Origin: Hyaloscypha bicolor E
Taxonomy: Eukaryota; Ascomycota; Leotiomycetes; Helotiales; Hyaloscyphaceae
Assembly (NCBI RefSeq): GCF_002865645.1
Contig: NW_020194691.1
Span: 1,364,001 to 1,428,000 of the forward strand
Reading direction: 5' to 3'
DNA length: 64,000 bases
Shown here: positions 48,739 to 59,059 of the stretch, in pieces
Layout of the letters: each line of letters opens with the position of its first letter
Position numbering within the stretch: the stretch's first letter is position 1
Made by a program: the position numbers and the translations under genes
Notes under the pieces: generated by a model
What the model saw: only the letters and a program-made list of their open reading frames with translations
What the model was told of the DNA's origin: nothing
Database searches by the model: none

Positions 48739-48990
48739 GCTGACTAGTCATCAAGGGTCAGACGGGACACGCCGCTCGGTTACACAATCTAGCGCTTACC
48801 CTACAGGCTACAGATGAGATGAGCCACACTAATGCTTGTACCTTGCTTTCCCGGCCCCACAATGTTATATCGTATGGAACTTGTCAGTCCCGAATCCTGC
48901 AAGTGTACCGAGTATATCTCCGTCGCAACACATGGCGCGAATCGGAGAAGATCGTCTGTGTTTCTGTGCGCGTAGGGGCACTAGGCATAG
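48739..48990. other. 5' flank of the DUF7730-type gene
   Basis: Promoter side of the minus-strand gene. No coding signal; bordered on the far side by the MITE. Confidence 0.45.
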
Positions 48991-48992
48991 TA

Positions 48993-49132
48993 CAGTAGGG
49001 TGCCATAAGTATTCGCACATGGCCCGTGCGGACCCACTGTATTCAACCAACTACAATTCACACTGAGACTTCTAAGAGAAGTGATTGGCTGATGAGCACT
49101 GACCCTGTGCGAATACTTATGGCACCCTACTG
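48993..49132. mobile_element. 140-bp MITE with 26-bp terminal inverted repeats and TA target site
   Basis: The left terminus CAGTAGGGTGCCATAAGTAT (continuing to 49,018) is repeated perfectly in inverted orientation at 49,107-49,132. Both ends are flanked by TA (48,991-48,992 and 49,133-49,134). The TA duplication and a CAGTAGGG-type end are typical of Tc1/mariner elements. With 88 bp between the repeats it can encode no transposase, so it is non-autonomous. The perfect arms indicate a fairly recent insertion that escaped RIP (it is short). Confidence 0.92.
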
Positions 49133-49134
49133 TA

Positions 49135-49716
49135 AAGGGGATGATGGGCAAGGTTGATACCCCTGTCACGTCTTACCGCATTTCCTGAACCTAAGAGAAT
49201 GGTCACAAGCCCTGATAAACATGCAGGAGTAGGGTTCAAAATATACCCGGTGAGACAGAAGATTGTCAATAACAATACCAGCCTTTGCGAAATGAAGGCC
49301 GCGGGAGGATGGTGGTGGAGGAGTAGGTAGCAGGTCGGAATTACGACTCATTCCAAAAAATGCAGCTGTCAGGATGGCACACATGAGGGAAACATGGACC
49401 TGTAGACACGACAGACTGGCGGCTCCTTACACCACCTTAGAATTTCACGATTTCGTCCTATGCAGAATCATATTTGAAATTTTTGAGCAGTTTCTGGGAA
49501 GAGAATGTGCTTGTCTCTTTCAGAACGTTGGTACGGTGACCAAGGCGCCTTCTAAACCTCATAACAATTATAGTACGTTATTTTATATACCAACACAGTA
49601 ATCACTTCCAAGCCATAAATTCGTGCACCCGGCATCCAACACAGTATCCCAGCTCTTGAAGTCCACATCGCTCATAACAAACTTCGCCTCTACAACTGCA
49701 CAAGTATCCTCCAAGG
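49135..49716. other. Intergenic between MITE and LysM array
   Basis: No supported gene. Small open frames on both strands lack motifs. The downstream limit of the decayed LysM repeat is near 49,717. Confidence 0.45.
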
Positions 49717-49920
49717 CATCTGTATGATAGTTGTAGTTGTTCAAGAAGACTGAGCCACACAGTAGGTGTTTCCAATGGCCAGATATTCGCAGTTTGAGCC
49801 AATGCTAGGATTCCACGCCAAAAGCTATGCGAAAGTAATGCTGTAAGTGGCATCGATAGCAGCACATAAATCACCGGCGACAACGGTATAGCTTTTTGTA
49901 CATGAAGATGTCTGTGTAGG
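49717..49920 (-). pseudogene. Decayed sixth LysM unit beyond the stop codon
   Basis: Directly after the stop of the LysM gene, the same frame continues as another near-identical unit (CTKSYTVVAGDLCAAIDATY, then NPSIGSNCEYLAIGNTYCV). It has a further stop where the other copies have CAG (TTC GCA TAG) and a TGA near its end. Both nonsense changes at CAG codons are C-to-T on the coding strand. Confidence 0.85.
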
Positions 49921-50328
49921 CTAACTAGATGTCGTGATAGTCGTTCCTGCAGACTGAGCAACACAGTAAGTGTTTCCGATGGCTAGATACTCGCAGTTCG
50001 AACCAATGCTAGGATTCCATGCCAGGAGCTGTGCGAAAGTGATGCTATAACTGGCCTCGATGGCAGCACACGAATCACCGGCGACAACGGTATAGCTTTT
50101 TGTGCATGAAGATGTCTGTGTAGGCTGACTAGATGTCGTGGTAGTCGTTCCCGCGGACTGAGAAACACAATACGTGTTCCCAATGACAAGATACTCGCAA
50201 TTTGAACCGATGCTGGGATTCCACGCCAAGAGCTGTGCGAAAGTAATGCTGTAAGCGGCCTGAATAGCAGCGCATGAGTCGCCAGCCACTACTGTGTACG
50301 ATTTAACACAAGTGGAAGTTGGACCAGC
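49921..50328 (-). repeat. 204-bp tandem LysM-coding units
   Basis: Two intact units (about 50,125-50,328 and 49,921-50,124) and the decayed third (49,717-49,920) repeat with a 204-bp (68-codon) period. For example TCTGTGTAGGCT recurs at 50,115 and 49,911. High identity points to recent unequal crossing-over or replication slippage. Confidence 0.85.
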
Positions 50329-51469
50329 TGTCGTGGTTGTGCTCGTAGTTGTGCTTGGTACAGTGGTTGTTACATTGACCGTGGAGTTGTAGCAGCTGTT
50401 GATAGGAAATCGCCATGTGCTGTAATCAGTGTCGTTGAAACTACTGCTGTTGAAATTCGTGCTGGAAGACCAAGGCCAATTTATGCAGTAGAAGTAGCCG
50501 GTGTCGAAGCCTGTGCAATTGGTCGGGTTTATGCTGTTCCACTGGGTGAATTCGACGAGTGAGAAGTTGCCAAATGTCTGGGGAACACTGGTGCAATTGT
50601 CGGTTTCCGTCGCTCTGTACCAAGCTGTACAGTCGGAAACGGTGCAATTGGGGAGCGGTGATGGGAGACCAGGACCAGAAAAAACTGCTGGGCTAGGTCG
50701 GTATGCTTGAGCTTGAACACAGTAGTAGTTGCCGATTACAAGATTTGAGCAGTCGTAGAATACAGCTGGATTCCAGGAGATGAACTGGGCTTCATTGAAG
50801 CCGAAAAAGTAGTCTGTGATCGAGGTACAATTGTCACCCTTTGGCTGTCAGTCATAAATTTGCTGTAATGGCTTCGGGATAGACATACAGCCACAGCTTG
50901 ATAGTATGTTTCGCAGCCACTGTAAATTCCTGCCTGGACGGGACTCGGCACTCCAAAAGGCTGCAGCTCTGTGACAGTTGGCTGAGCGTTGATTACTGTC
51001 GATGAGATGTATGAGTAAGGCTGGAGAGTAGTGGTTGTCGTTGGAGAGGTTGTAGATATCGGCTTGCTCGTAGTCGTAATAGTTGGTGCTGCCGAAGTTG
51101 TGGTGCATTTTGTCACTGTGGCGTCGACACCGACACACACACTATAGCCAAGCCAAAGATTTAGACAAGTACTTCCGACTGCTGGGTTCCATGCATAGCT
51201 ACAATGTTAGCATTCAAGCAGAACAGCAGAACGGAGACTTACAATTGTGCAAGAGTGAATGCATTCTTATATGCTGTGACAATAGCATCGCAAGAGTCAC
51301 CGGTCGAAACTACGTAGTAGTTGTTGCAGTTACAAGGAATTCCTGTCTGATACACCGCAGGTGCAGAAGTTGTTGTTGTTGCCCTCCGATCGTGTTTGTG
51401 TACAATTGAACGGGGTACGAGAGCTTCGCATGCTCCGAGCAGAGTCAGGATTACCAGTAGAAGATGCAT
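49921..51469 (-). CDS. Secreted multi-LysM protein
   Basis: Three exons on the minus strand: 51469-51243, 51198-50889 and 50838-49921 (1455 nt, 484 aa). The signal peptide is MHLLLVILTLLGACEALVP. Five LysM-type units follow, each with a Cys frame: NNYYVVSTGDSCDAI to YSVCV; YYQAVAGDNCTSI to GNYYCV; WYRATETDNCTSV to GYFYCI (more diverged); and two nearly identical units SYTVVAGDSCAAI to GNTYCV with a 204-bp period. Thr/Ser-rich linkers separate them. LysM binds chitin or peptidoglycan oligosaccharides; secreted fungal LysM proteins can shield hyphae or sequester chitin fragments (family knowledge). The gene lies head-to-head with a GH18 chitinase. The stop at 49,921-49,923 is TAG where the previous repeat has CAG (SSQPTQ), so the protein was probably longer. 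Confidence 0.86.
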
Positions 51470-51989
51470 CGCAAATTTGTTTCAATGTGTCGAGAAAGAC
51501 AGAGACCTGGGCTCAGTGGAATCTGATTTTCGAACTTCGGATATAACTATGCTTCACTTCTCGCAGGACTGAAAATGCTTAGCGCGCCTTGGGAAATTCT
51601 CTCTCCAGATCGAACGCCAGACATAACGAGGTGCGATCGATCTCGTGCTAGCCAGACATGACGAGGTAAAATTGACTTACTCGTGCCCCCCAGTTTTGCT
51701 GACATGCGAATTTCAGAGACCTGCTCGGGTAAGCACGAGCCATGATCGAACATACAAGGATGTTAAAGTAAAGTTTTGGAGGTAATCCCGAGATTAGTTT
51801 CTGTGTACCTTGCATCTCTTCGCATCGTGGCAAATGTCATCTGATATTTGCCAACGCTAACCGCTTGCAAGGATTTGAGATACAAGGGAAGGGTATAATA
51901 TTACAACCCTTCTGATTCTGACCCCCACTTCTTCCCAGCATTGTTATTTACCCAAGATGCTGTTTGCGATCTTATCAACTATCCAGAGC
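51470..51989. promoter_or_regulatory. Upstream region of the LysM gene
   Basis: About 520 bp upstream of the LysM start and up to the hAT-type element. A direct repeat, CCAGACATAACGAGGT / CCAGACATGACGAGGT, occurs at about 51,618 and 51,653. No coding signal. Confidence 0.45.
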
Positions 51990-51997
51990 AATGCCAG

Positions 51998-52618
51998 TAG
52001 GGATGGTAAACTTTACACTTTACGTACTTTACGTAACGCTCTTCGACTTTACGTTACGAAAGGCTCTGAAGCTCGTGTAATATAGCATAACTTTAAGTAT
52101 AATTCATGCATAAAGAAGGTATAATTTAAGGCACGTGGTCCCAATAGTAGTCCCCAAAGGCCTGAAACTCCAGGTCATAATACTGATTAGGGAGGTCCTA
52201 AAGGCCCTGAAAATCGCTAATATCCCCCCTAGATCTCCTCTGAAGTGTGCCCTGAATTATGCCAGAAACCTCTGGAATACTATAGCTTTAAATATCGACC
52301 CGTCTTCGTATACTAAAAATTTTGACGAAGGCTCTATGAATCTCTACTTTCTCTCGAGCACTTTACGAATTATTAAATAGCATATTAGCTTGTTGAATGG
52401 CGATTAATTCTTGGTAGTCAGTTTTTTAATAGTGGAGAGTTTCTCGGCTACGAAGATTCAAACTTGCTACCGAGGTATCCCGCTTCTAAATTAGGTTAGT
52501 GCGTTCCGTATTAGGCTAGTGCGTCACATGACTGTAATGTAACGTGTAAAGTGCTTAGGGCCTGTAATTACGTAAATTACACATCTGATTCCCGCTGTAA
52601 TGTAAAGTGCCATCCCTA
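51998..52618. mobile_element. 621-bp hAT-type element with 8-bp target duplication
   Basis: Ends TAGGGATGGTAAACTTTAC (left) and, inverted, TAGGGATGGCACTTTAC (right), flanked on both sides by AATGCCAG (51,990-51,997 and 52,619-52,626). The 8-bp duplication and TAGGGATG ends are the hAT superfamily signature. Inside, repeated ACTTTACGTA-type words lie near the ends and an 81-codon open frame (52,135-52,380) may be a leftover of a transposase. It is too short to be autonomous. It lies in the region shared by the LysM and chitinase genes. Confidence 0.88.
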
Positions 52619-52626
52619 AATGCCAG

Positions 52627-53021
52627 TAAAGAGAGAACATAAATCTCTAGGGTAGTGATCGGCACCTCAGGTAGCCTTACAGTTGCTCATCTCCGTTGCC
52701 TGCATTCTGTCCGGCCTTGTAGGATCCGATCGCCGGCAGAGGACTGCCTCATTTGACAGAATCTGACTGTGTATCATCAGCCAGTCTAATGGGCCCCTCA
52801 GTACTCGGAGATGACTGTGAAATTTACTAGATACAGTTTCGCTCCATAGGGAAATGCAACTTCTGCCCCCGCACGCTCCGTGTGGGAGTAAAGTATTCGC
52901 GGTAGCTGCGATGAAAAGGTCAACGATTCGGATTATGACAGATACCTCCGAATCTTCACACATGTAGAACAAAGAAACAGAAAGTTGCTGTACTCATTCC
53001 GTACTGTCGAATCGACCTAAC
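52627..53021. promoter_or_regulatory. Upstream region of the chitinase gene
   Basis: 395 bp between the hAT-type element and the chitinase start. No coding signal recognised; a minus open frame of 101 codons has no homology that I can see. Confidence 0.5.
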
Positions 53022-54962
53022 ATGACTTCAACTCGAACAGTGGCAGCCTGGCTTGCCACCTTTGGCCTTCTTTTATTTTCCGTTCTTGCCCAAGATTATA
53101 CCTGCAGCCCCACCAAGCCATGCGCGATAGGATGCTGTTCAAATGGGTAAGAGCGAAGCACAGTGGAAACGTTTGACGCCAGACCGACTGATATTTTCCA
53201 GAGGTGTTTGTGGACTGGGACCTGTCTTTTGCGCGGCAGAAAATTGCACTTCCAGCTGTGGCTACAAGAGCGAATGTGATCCTGGATGGGGTATACAATG
53301 GAGTAACGCCTCAACGTGTCCGTTGAATGTCTGCTGCAGTGCTTTTGGTGAGTTAAGAGCAGCTGCGAGGAATCGTGGTAGGTGGAAGGCTAATGGAAAC
53401 AGGATTTTGTGGAAGCACTGCCGACTTTTGTGGCGACACAAAGGTTCCCGAACCATCGTGTAGCGGCAATTCTGCAACGAACGGTCGTGTCATCGGATAT
53501 TATGAAGGCTGGAACTTGGAGAGATCTTGCAATAGTAAGGAGGCATCCGTCATGGAGATAACAACGTGCTGACAACTATTCAAGCAATGGCACCAGAAGA
53601 CGTAACACTTGGCTACTGGACGCACATCAATTTCGCCTTTGCGTATATCGACCCGGGTACTTTTGAGATAGCACCGATGTCGAATGACGTATGCTTTTCC
53701 ATCAAGATTCAATGTCTTCTGAGCTCACATTTTTTCAGGTCGCGGCGTTATATCAACGTGTCTCAGCCCTTAAACAGAAACAGAACGGCTTAGAGGTCTG
53801 GATCAGTGTGGGTGGCTGGTCATTCAACGATCCAGGCGCAACAGCTACCACTTTTTCAAACCTTGCGCGTTCAACATCCGCGCAGAGTGCTTTCTTCAAG
53901 TCTCTGATTTCTTTCTTGGTGAACAACAATTTCGATGGCGTCGACCTCGATTGGTATGTGCTTGGCTCTGATTCGCCATCGTTGACTAACGTAAGGGCAG
54001 GGAGTATCCAGTAGCACCGGATCGATTCGGATCTCCAGATGATTTTGTTAATTTTGTCTCGTTTTTGAAGAACCTCCGTGCGGCTTTTGACAATGCGGGG
54101 TTGTCGCACAGGTTTGGAATCTCCCTCACGCTGGTACGCACACCAAGCTCTCTGCTCAGCGTTTCTTGCTAAATTGTACAATAGCCATCTTCATATTGGT
54201 ACCTCCAAGGTTTCGACATCGCCGGCATGGAGCCTATTCTTGACTGGTTCAACGTTATGACCTACGATTTGCACGGTACTTGGGACGCTGGCGTCAAGAG
54301 CATTGGAAACATCGTTCAAGCACATACAAATCTCACGGAAATTAACCTAGCACTTCAACTGCTGTGGCGGAATAATATCGACCCCGCCAAGGTGAACATG
54401 GGTCTGGGCTTCTATGGTCGAAGTATGTACCTCATCTGCTTGCAAGCGGTATACTAATTCGATTTTGTGCAGGCTTCACGCTCACCGATCCGTCATGTTC
54501 GGCAACGGGGTGCCCATTCAGTGCCGGCGGTAACGCAGGGCCTTGTACAGCCACTGCCGGGATTCTATCATCTGTCGAGATTGGGGACGTCATCAGTGCT
54601 GGAGCCACTGTGACCTTGGACAAGGATGCAGCAGTCAAGATTGTGACGTGGGGAGGGAACCAGTGGGTACGTACACTTATCTAGCAAAGAGAGCATGGCT
54701 CAAGTGACCGAATTGACCTTCCCTAGGTGTCGTACGATGATGGTGAGACGATGAAAACTAAGCTTCAATACGCAAATTCGAAGTGCTTGGGAGGGTAAGT
54801 CCTGATTATTCTCAAATCACATCATGCAACTAATGTTGGTTTAGAACACTTGTATGGGCGATGGACCTGGATAACGGCTCGATGATAGGAGATATGGGAA
54901 AGACTAGCGATTTCTCGAAGAAAGTCGTTACGGGGGACTACAGTGGATTGTGGTTCTATTAA
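53022..54962 (+). CDS. GH18 chitinase with chitin-binding (CBM18) domains
   Basis: Ten exons: 53022-53146, 53202-53347, 53403-53534, 53585-53688, 53739-53953, 54001-54133, 54185-54422, 54473-54666, 54727-54794 and 54845-54962 (1473 nt, 490 aa), all in phase. Signal peptide to about residue 24 (FGLLLFSVLAQ). Residues 28-105 hold Cys-rich CBM18-type modules (PCAIGCCSNGGVCGLGPVFC; CPLNVCCSAFGFCGSTADFC). The GH18 barrel follows: GYYEGWN, YWTHINFAFA, VWISVGGWSF and the catalytic DGVDLDWE (Glu near residue 242, its codon just after an intron). Next come FNVMTYDLHGTWD, MGLGFYGRSFTL and LVWAMDLDNG. The pattern fits subgroup-C (killer-toxin-like) fungal chitinases, which are often longer and carry LysM; here LysM units are in the adjacent divergent gene. 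It hydrolyses chitin outside the cell (family knowledge). The gene appears intact. Confidence 0.93.
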
Positions 54963-55455
54963 ACACAGTACGATGAGTTCAATCTTGCGATAGAACATAT
55001 GGACGTAGCATCAGATTATCATGAAGCATGTTATTGAACGCATCACTATATGAACTGCTATGAGGTCCGCTCTATATATAGCATGGTGCATCCGATCCAA
55101 CAGTGCTGCGATAGCGTGAGCTGAGGCCGGACGTCGAGCTCGTAGTATTATAGGTGCTGTAATGAAAGGGAAGAACCTACCAGTCATCGATGGTGTGAAT
55201 ACGGCTGGAACCGCAATGAGAGAGACGACAAGCCTCGTCGAAGGCAATGAAGGGGGAAAGGTGGTGGAACTCGTGGTTGCGCTCGATTGTGCGCTGTTTA
55301 GTTGTTTCCGTGCGGCTCTTAGGCGCGGTCCACGGAAGCCAGTGCCCGGGGATCGGATGGGAATTCCGTTAGGCTTAGCTCTAGCGCATTGATACCCGCG
55401 GACGCGGTAGCATCTGCCTCGTCAAATTCTATATCCACTTCGTATCCTCTCTGTT
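54963..55455. other. Intergenic between chitinase and deaminase genes
   Basis: About 490 bp with the chitinase 3' UTR and the leader of the next plus-strand gene. Open frames on both strands have no recognisable product. Confidence 0.5.
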
Positions 55456-56918
55456 ATGGAAAGAAAAGATATCCGTACCAGATCTATAGATGAGTCAATC
55501 TGGCGCGATCTCTCCAAAGATACCTTCCGACAACATTTAGTCAACCTTGAAGAGACGACCAACGCGGTCCCTATCGCTCCTCAATACTTCAGCGCCGCAG
55601 ACTGGCTTCCTGCATCTCCACATGATCCGAACACGAAGTACAGCTTACCACTCGTTGTCGAACAACGTCTTGCCGATGATTTTGCTTCCCTTGTAGCTGT
55701 CGATGAAGGTGCACAAAGCGTGGCTGCTGTTTGTATCGAGCAGCATCTTGGCCCGCCAAGTCTCACACTGCGATTCGCCGCATTGGACATCTCGCTGAAC
55801 AACGAGACTAAGACTGCATTGGAAGGATGGTCATCTATTCTGTCAACGGTAGATGCTGATCGGGAGGAGAATGGCTCAAATGCTATGAAAGTACTATATC
55901 ACAGTATTGTTCGCTTGCATCGCCGACGTCTCCTTGCACGACTACGCTCCTCTCATTGGGAGAAACCGAAGTATCTGTCCAAGAGTCACAAAAAACCTTT
56001 GTTGAAGGATATAGATAATCTTATCCACCGTGCACAATTTTCACACACCAGAAAGGAGGCCGAGTCAAGATTGCAGGTGGAGAAGCACTTGAGAGATCTG
56101 GTGTCTACCTACCAAGCTTTTGAAAACATATCCGGGAATCATCTGGAAGATTTGTACTCCCTCGTGGCGGCCAGTTTCGAATTTTGCTCGACCGCTTCAA
56201 TTCAGGATTTTCTTGTACGTTTGGAAGACAGTATTGGATCAACACCAACACCGCAAGTTGCATCAGCCATCAAATCCCTCCGACAAATCCAGAAGATTGC
56301 ATCATATCGCCGAATCCCAATATCCTTAGTCAGTATCGCCACGCGATATCCTCAAATGTTCACCCACGGCCTCAGCATGGCCTACCTACCACCATATCAA
56401 AGCATCCCAACTCTCATCGGCTACGAATCCTGGGCCCGAACGCTCCATGTCCATGCCGAAGTCCAGTTGGCACTTCATTAGACCTCTTCACCCAAGAGAG
56501 CACCCATAAAGCAGTATTCTTACCGCCAAGAGCTATCGGCATATCGAAATCTCTCTGTTATCTTTGCTATAGATTCTTGCTATCACACGGTGGCTTCTTT
56601 CCGTCGAGAACCCATGGGAGACTGTATGATCAGTGGACCGTGCCTGATCTGGTAGAGTTTGGTGAACCGCTGGCAGAGCAAATGAGGAGGATCGTGAGGG
56701 AGGTTGATGATGAAGTTGTGAGACATACGGTGGAGGTTATCAATGAGGAGAGTGTCGAGCGTATGGTTAACCAGCTCGTGTTCGTCTGCCACGCCTTGAC
56801 CGGTATGAAGACGACCCTCTTGACTGAGCTGGGTCTCTGGCGACGCTCAGTAATGGCGTGGAGGCGGGCTCGAAGAGGGGCTCGTGGCCTTGGAATCTGT
56901 ACTGATGTTGTCGTGTAA
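55456..56918 (+). pseudogene. OTT_1508-like deaminase-family gene, frameshifted
   Basis: An open frame from ATG 55456 (MERKDIRTRSIDESIWRDLS) runs 341 codons to TAG at 56,479-56,481. Immediately before the stop it reads WARTLHVHAEVQL, the HAE zinc/catalytic motif of the deaminase fold. The next part of the domain, with CYLC (codons 56,556-56,567), GGFFPSRTHGRLYDQWTVP and a helical tail, continues in another frame to 56,918. A shift of one base near 56,476-56,481 (a short T run) would connect them. HAE followed by CxxC and THGRLY is the pattern of the fungal OTT_1508-like family in the nucleic-acid deaminase superfamily. Substrate and role in fungi are not known. Either the gene is inactivated (truncated after HAE) or the base is an assembly error. 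No intron fits at this point. Confidence 0.75.
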
Positions 56919-57209
56919 TGGCTCGCTCGAGAGGCGCGAAGAAGGGGTATGAGGCAGAGAGTCTGGCGAAGCTCTTTGTTCCGCAAGCCGCAAGCGCGGA
57001 GCAGGCTCGGGGAAGTCATCAATATCGTGCCATCCATCGGGACTGCGAGCAGGAGCCGGAGTTAGCGAGTCGATGGCTGTCTCTGGGCTATCGAAAAGTC
57101 CAGTGCCTGGTGCTATTACACTTTCGGCACGAAGACTACCGTCATTGGCTTCGGCTTCGGAGACACTCAAGTTGCTGTCGCCTAGGACAACTGGATTATC
57201 TATACTGTG
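56847..57209 (-). CDS. Possible terminal exon of a minus-strand gene
   Basis: From an acceptor-like CACAG ending at about 57,210 the minus strand is open to the stop at 56,847 (IDNPVVLGDSNLSVSEAEAN, then Pro/Ser-rich to SSSPPPRHY). A donor-like GTGAGC lies about 55 bp upstream (near 57,262). No upstream exon with a start could be built because the region above is full of stops. It overlaps the tail of the deaminase-like gene antisense. It may be a real last exon of a broken gene, or chance. Confidence 0.25.
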   Translation of the reverse strand, partial: HSIDNPVVLGDSNLSVSEAEANDGSLRAESVIAPGTGLFDSPETAIDSLTPAPARSPDGWHDIDDFPEPAPRLRLAEQRASPDSLPHTPSSRLSSEPLHDNISTDSKATSPSSSPPPRHY

Positions 57210-57262
57210 TCAGAAAAATTGGCTGTCCATTTCCACAATAAGGGTATAGTAGGTGAGGCTCA

Positions 57263-59040
57263 CCTGGACTCCCGCCTGAGTTATCGCCTTGCGCTAACCT
57301 GCTCTAGTTAACAAAGCCACCCCTCTTATCTGCTGCTACCTCCTCAACTCCGCTCGTCTTATCTGGGCCTCGACCCCCGGTCGTGAAGCCCTGCACTTGT
57401 AGATTAGTGAACAGCAATTCCTCGATTGTGGGGAGGTCTCGGTCGTCGTCGGTTTCGTTATTATTTACTCTCTTGCTACCGCCGAAAACAGTACCGGTGC
57501 CTGGTCAGATTCCTACAAGTCAGTTACTGTCGCTACAAGCCAATACATCTCCATTACATACCTCGAATTCCGGGCCTGTAGCCCCCGTTATCAGCTACTG
57601 CCCGTAGGGTGCTAAGTAATGCACCACTCGACGTAATATATTGGAGCTTGTTGAGGATACTGACCTGTTCTAGGGCAGGTCTGCAGTGGGTTACTTTGCT
57701 CTTAGAGCGCAGAGCAGTTGGCTTGTAGGTATAAGGTTTAAAGGCAAGAGTGGACATCTCGAGCGTATGGAAATAACTAAGAGTATTCGAGAAGTTCTCC
57801 GCTGGCTGCTGGCTGTACAACTGGACTGCCAAAAAAAAAAGCAGACGGGAAATCAATGGGTTCATATAGGCTTCTTGCACTGCCCTCGCAGAACCGGAAT
57901 ACGCCTTATGGCCCGCCGTACTATACCGTACTATGCGATTCTCTTCCACCTCTTGACGCCCTCTCCGTAAAACCGCCTCGGCGTCAATACGGCCCCTCTC
58001 GCACAGAGAGATTCGCCGCAGCTGCAAGGCCTTATTACCGTCGATCCTGCGCTCTCATACCAGAATATGCCCATCCGCAGCCGTTACCCCCACTTCGCTA
58101 TATACCACGATCGACCGATCTCAGTATCATTTCTCGATCGTCGGCGAGGCCGTGAAAAGCTGAGCAGGAAGGAGCGAGGATCGTCGTAAGAGGAGGGGGT
58201 GCATGACTTCGGATATTGCCCTCTCTACCCGTCTGAAGGCTTCAAGCAGACTAGTAGACTAGCACATTCAAAGTCCTTCCCGTCGTCCGGCGTCTCAGCT
58301 GCTAATCCTGTAGCTGGCGTGGTCCAATTGGCGGATCCTTAGCAGATCCTCCAAGGAAATGCTCCTAGCAGAGCCCTCGTGATAATCCTACCGCTTCGAA
58401 TCAGCCCCAAGGCCACGTAATCAAGACGAATACGACATATGCTGCGGCAACGAGGAAACTCACCAGGAAGCTCCCAACGCATCATTCACCTGCAGCACCT
58501 GGGGCACAGCTACGCAGAAGCCAGGCCGCGTCGTCGTGAGACATCACTGCAACTGGCTATTGTGCTGCAACGAGGGGAGGCCTTGTCCACGGCGTCTTAG
58601 TCTCCGGAGTACGCTATAGTAAGAGGTAGTAATAGTGCGACGACGAGGCAGATTGCGAGAGGGTCTAGACGCTGTCGAGCTCGTAACTCGGCCAATGCGA
58701 GGCGGACATGTGAGGGGATTCGCATCACAGCTACTCAGTAGCATCGAGGCTAGAGGGGGCGATCGTGGAATCTAGTTGAAGCTGCCCCGTACCTCGCTGG
58801 CGCGGTCTTCTCAGCTGCGGCGTGGCCATCAGGGGAGCCTGGCGGGAAGGGGTAGGATTCTAGGCAGAAGGGCCGAATACGCATGAAGAGCGAGCACCGA
58901 GCGGCGCAAGGCGGAGGTTGTTGGGCTATTGAAAGGAAGGAAGAAGGGAAAGGAGCGAGCAATGGAGTCGCGAGATTTTTATACCCCGCGAAAGCGGCGG
59001 CTGGTCCGTGCGTGCGCCTTGCCTGATACAGCAGGTCGCG
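57263..59040. other. GC-rich block without recognisable genes
   Basis: About 1.8 kb of higher-GC DNA with an excess of TAG/CTAG words and short frames only. Open frames (for example 57,554-58,027 minus) give no recognisable motif. A run of 11 A occurs at 57,831-57,841. On the minus strand a TATAAAAA-like box (about 58,974-58,984) precedes pyrimidine-rich sequence, as if a minus-strand transcript once began there. It may be an old non-coding or decayed element. Confidence 0.4.
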
Positions 59041-59059
59041 GTTTCCTGATATAGGCTTG

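Noticed and set aside
49717..50328. Regular repeats resembling a CRISPR-like array
   Set aside because: The 204-bp period is a whole number of codons, the repeats encode LysM domains with conserved Cys, and there are no short repeats with unique spacers. The host is a fungus.
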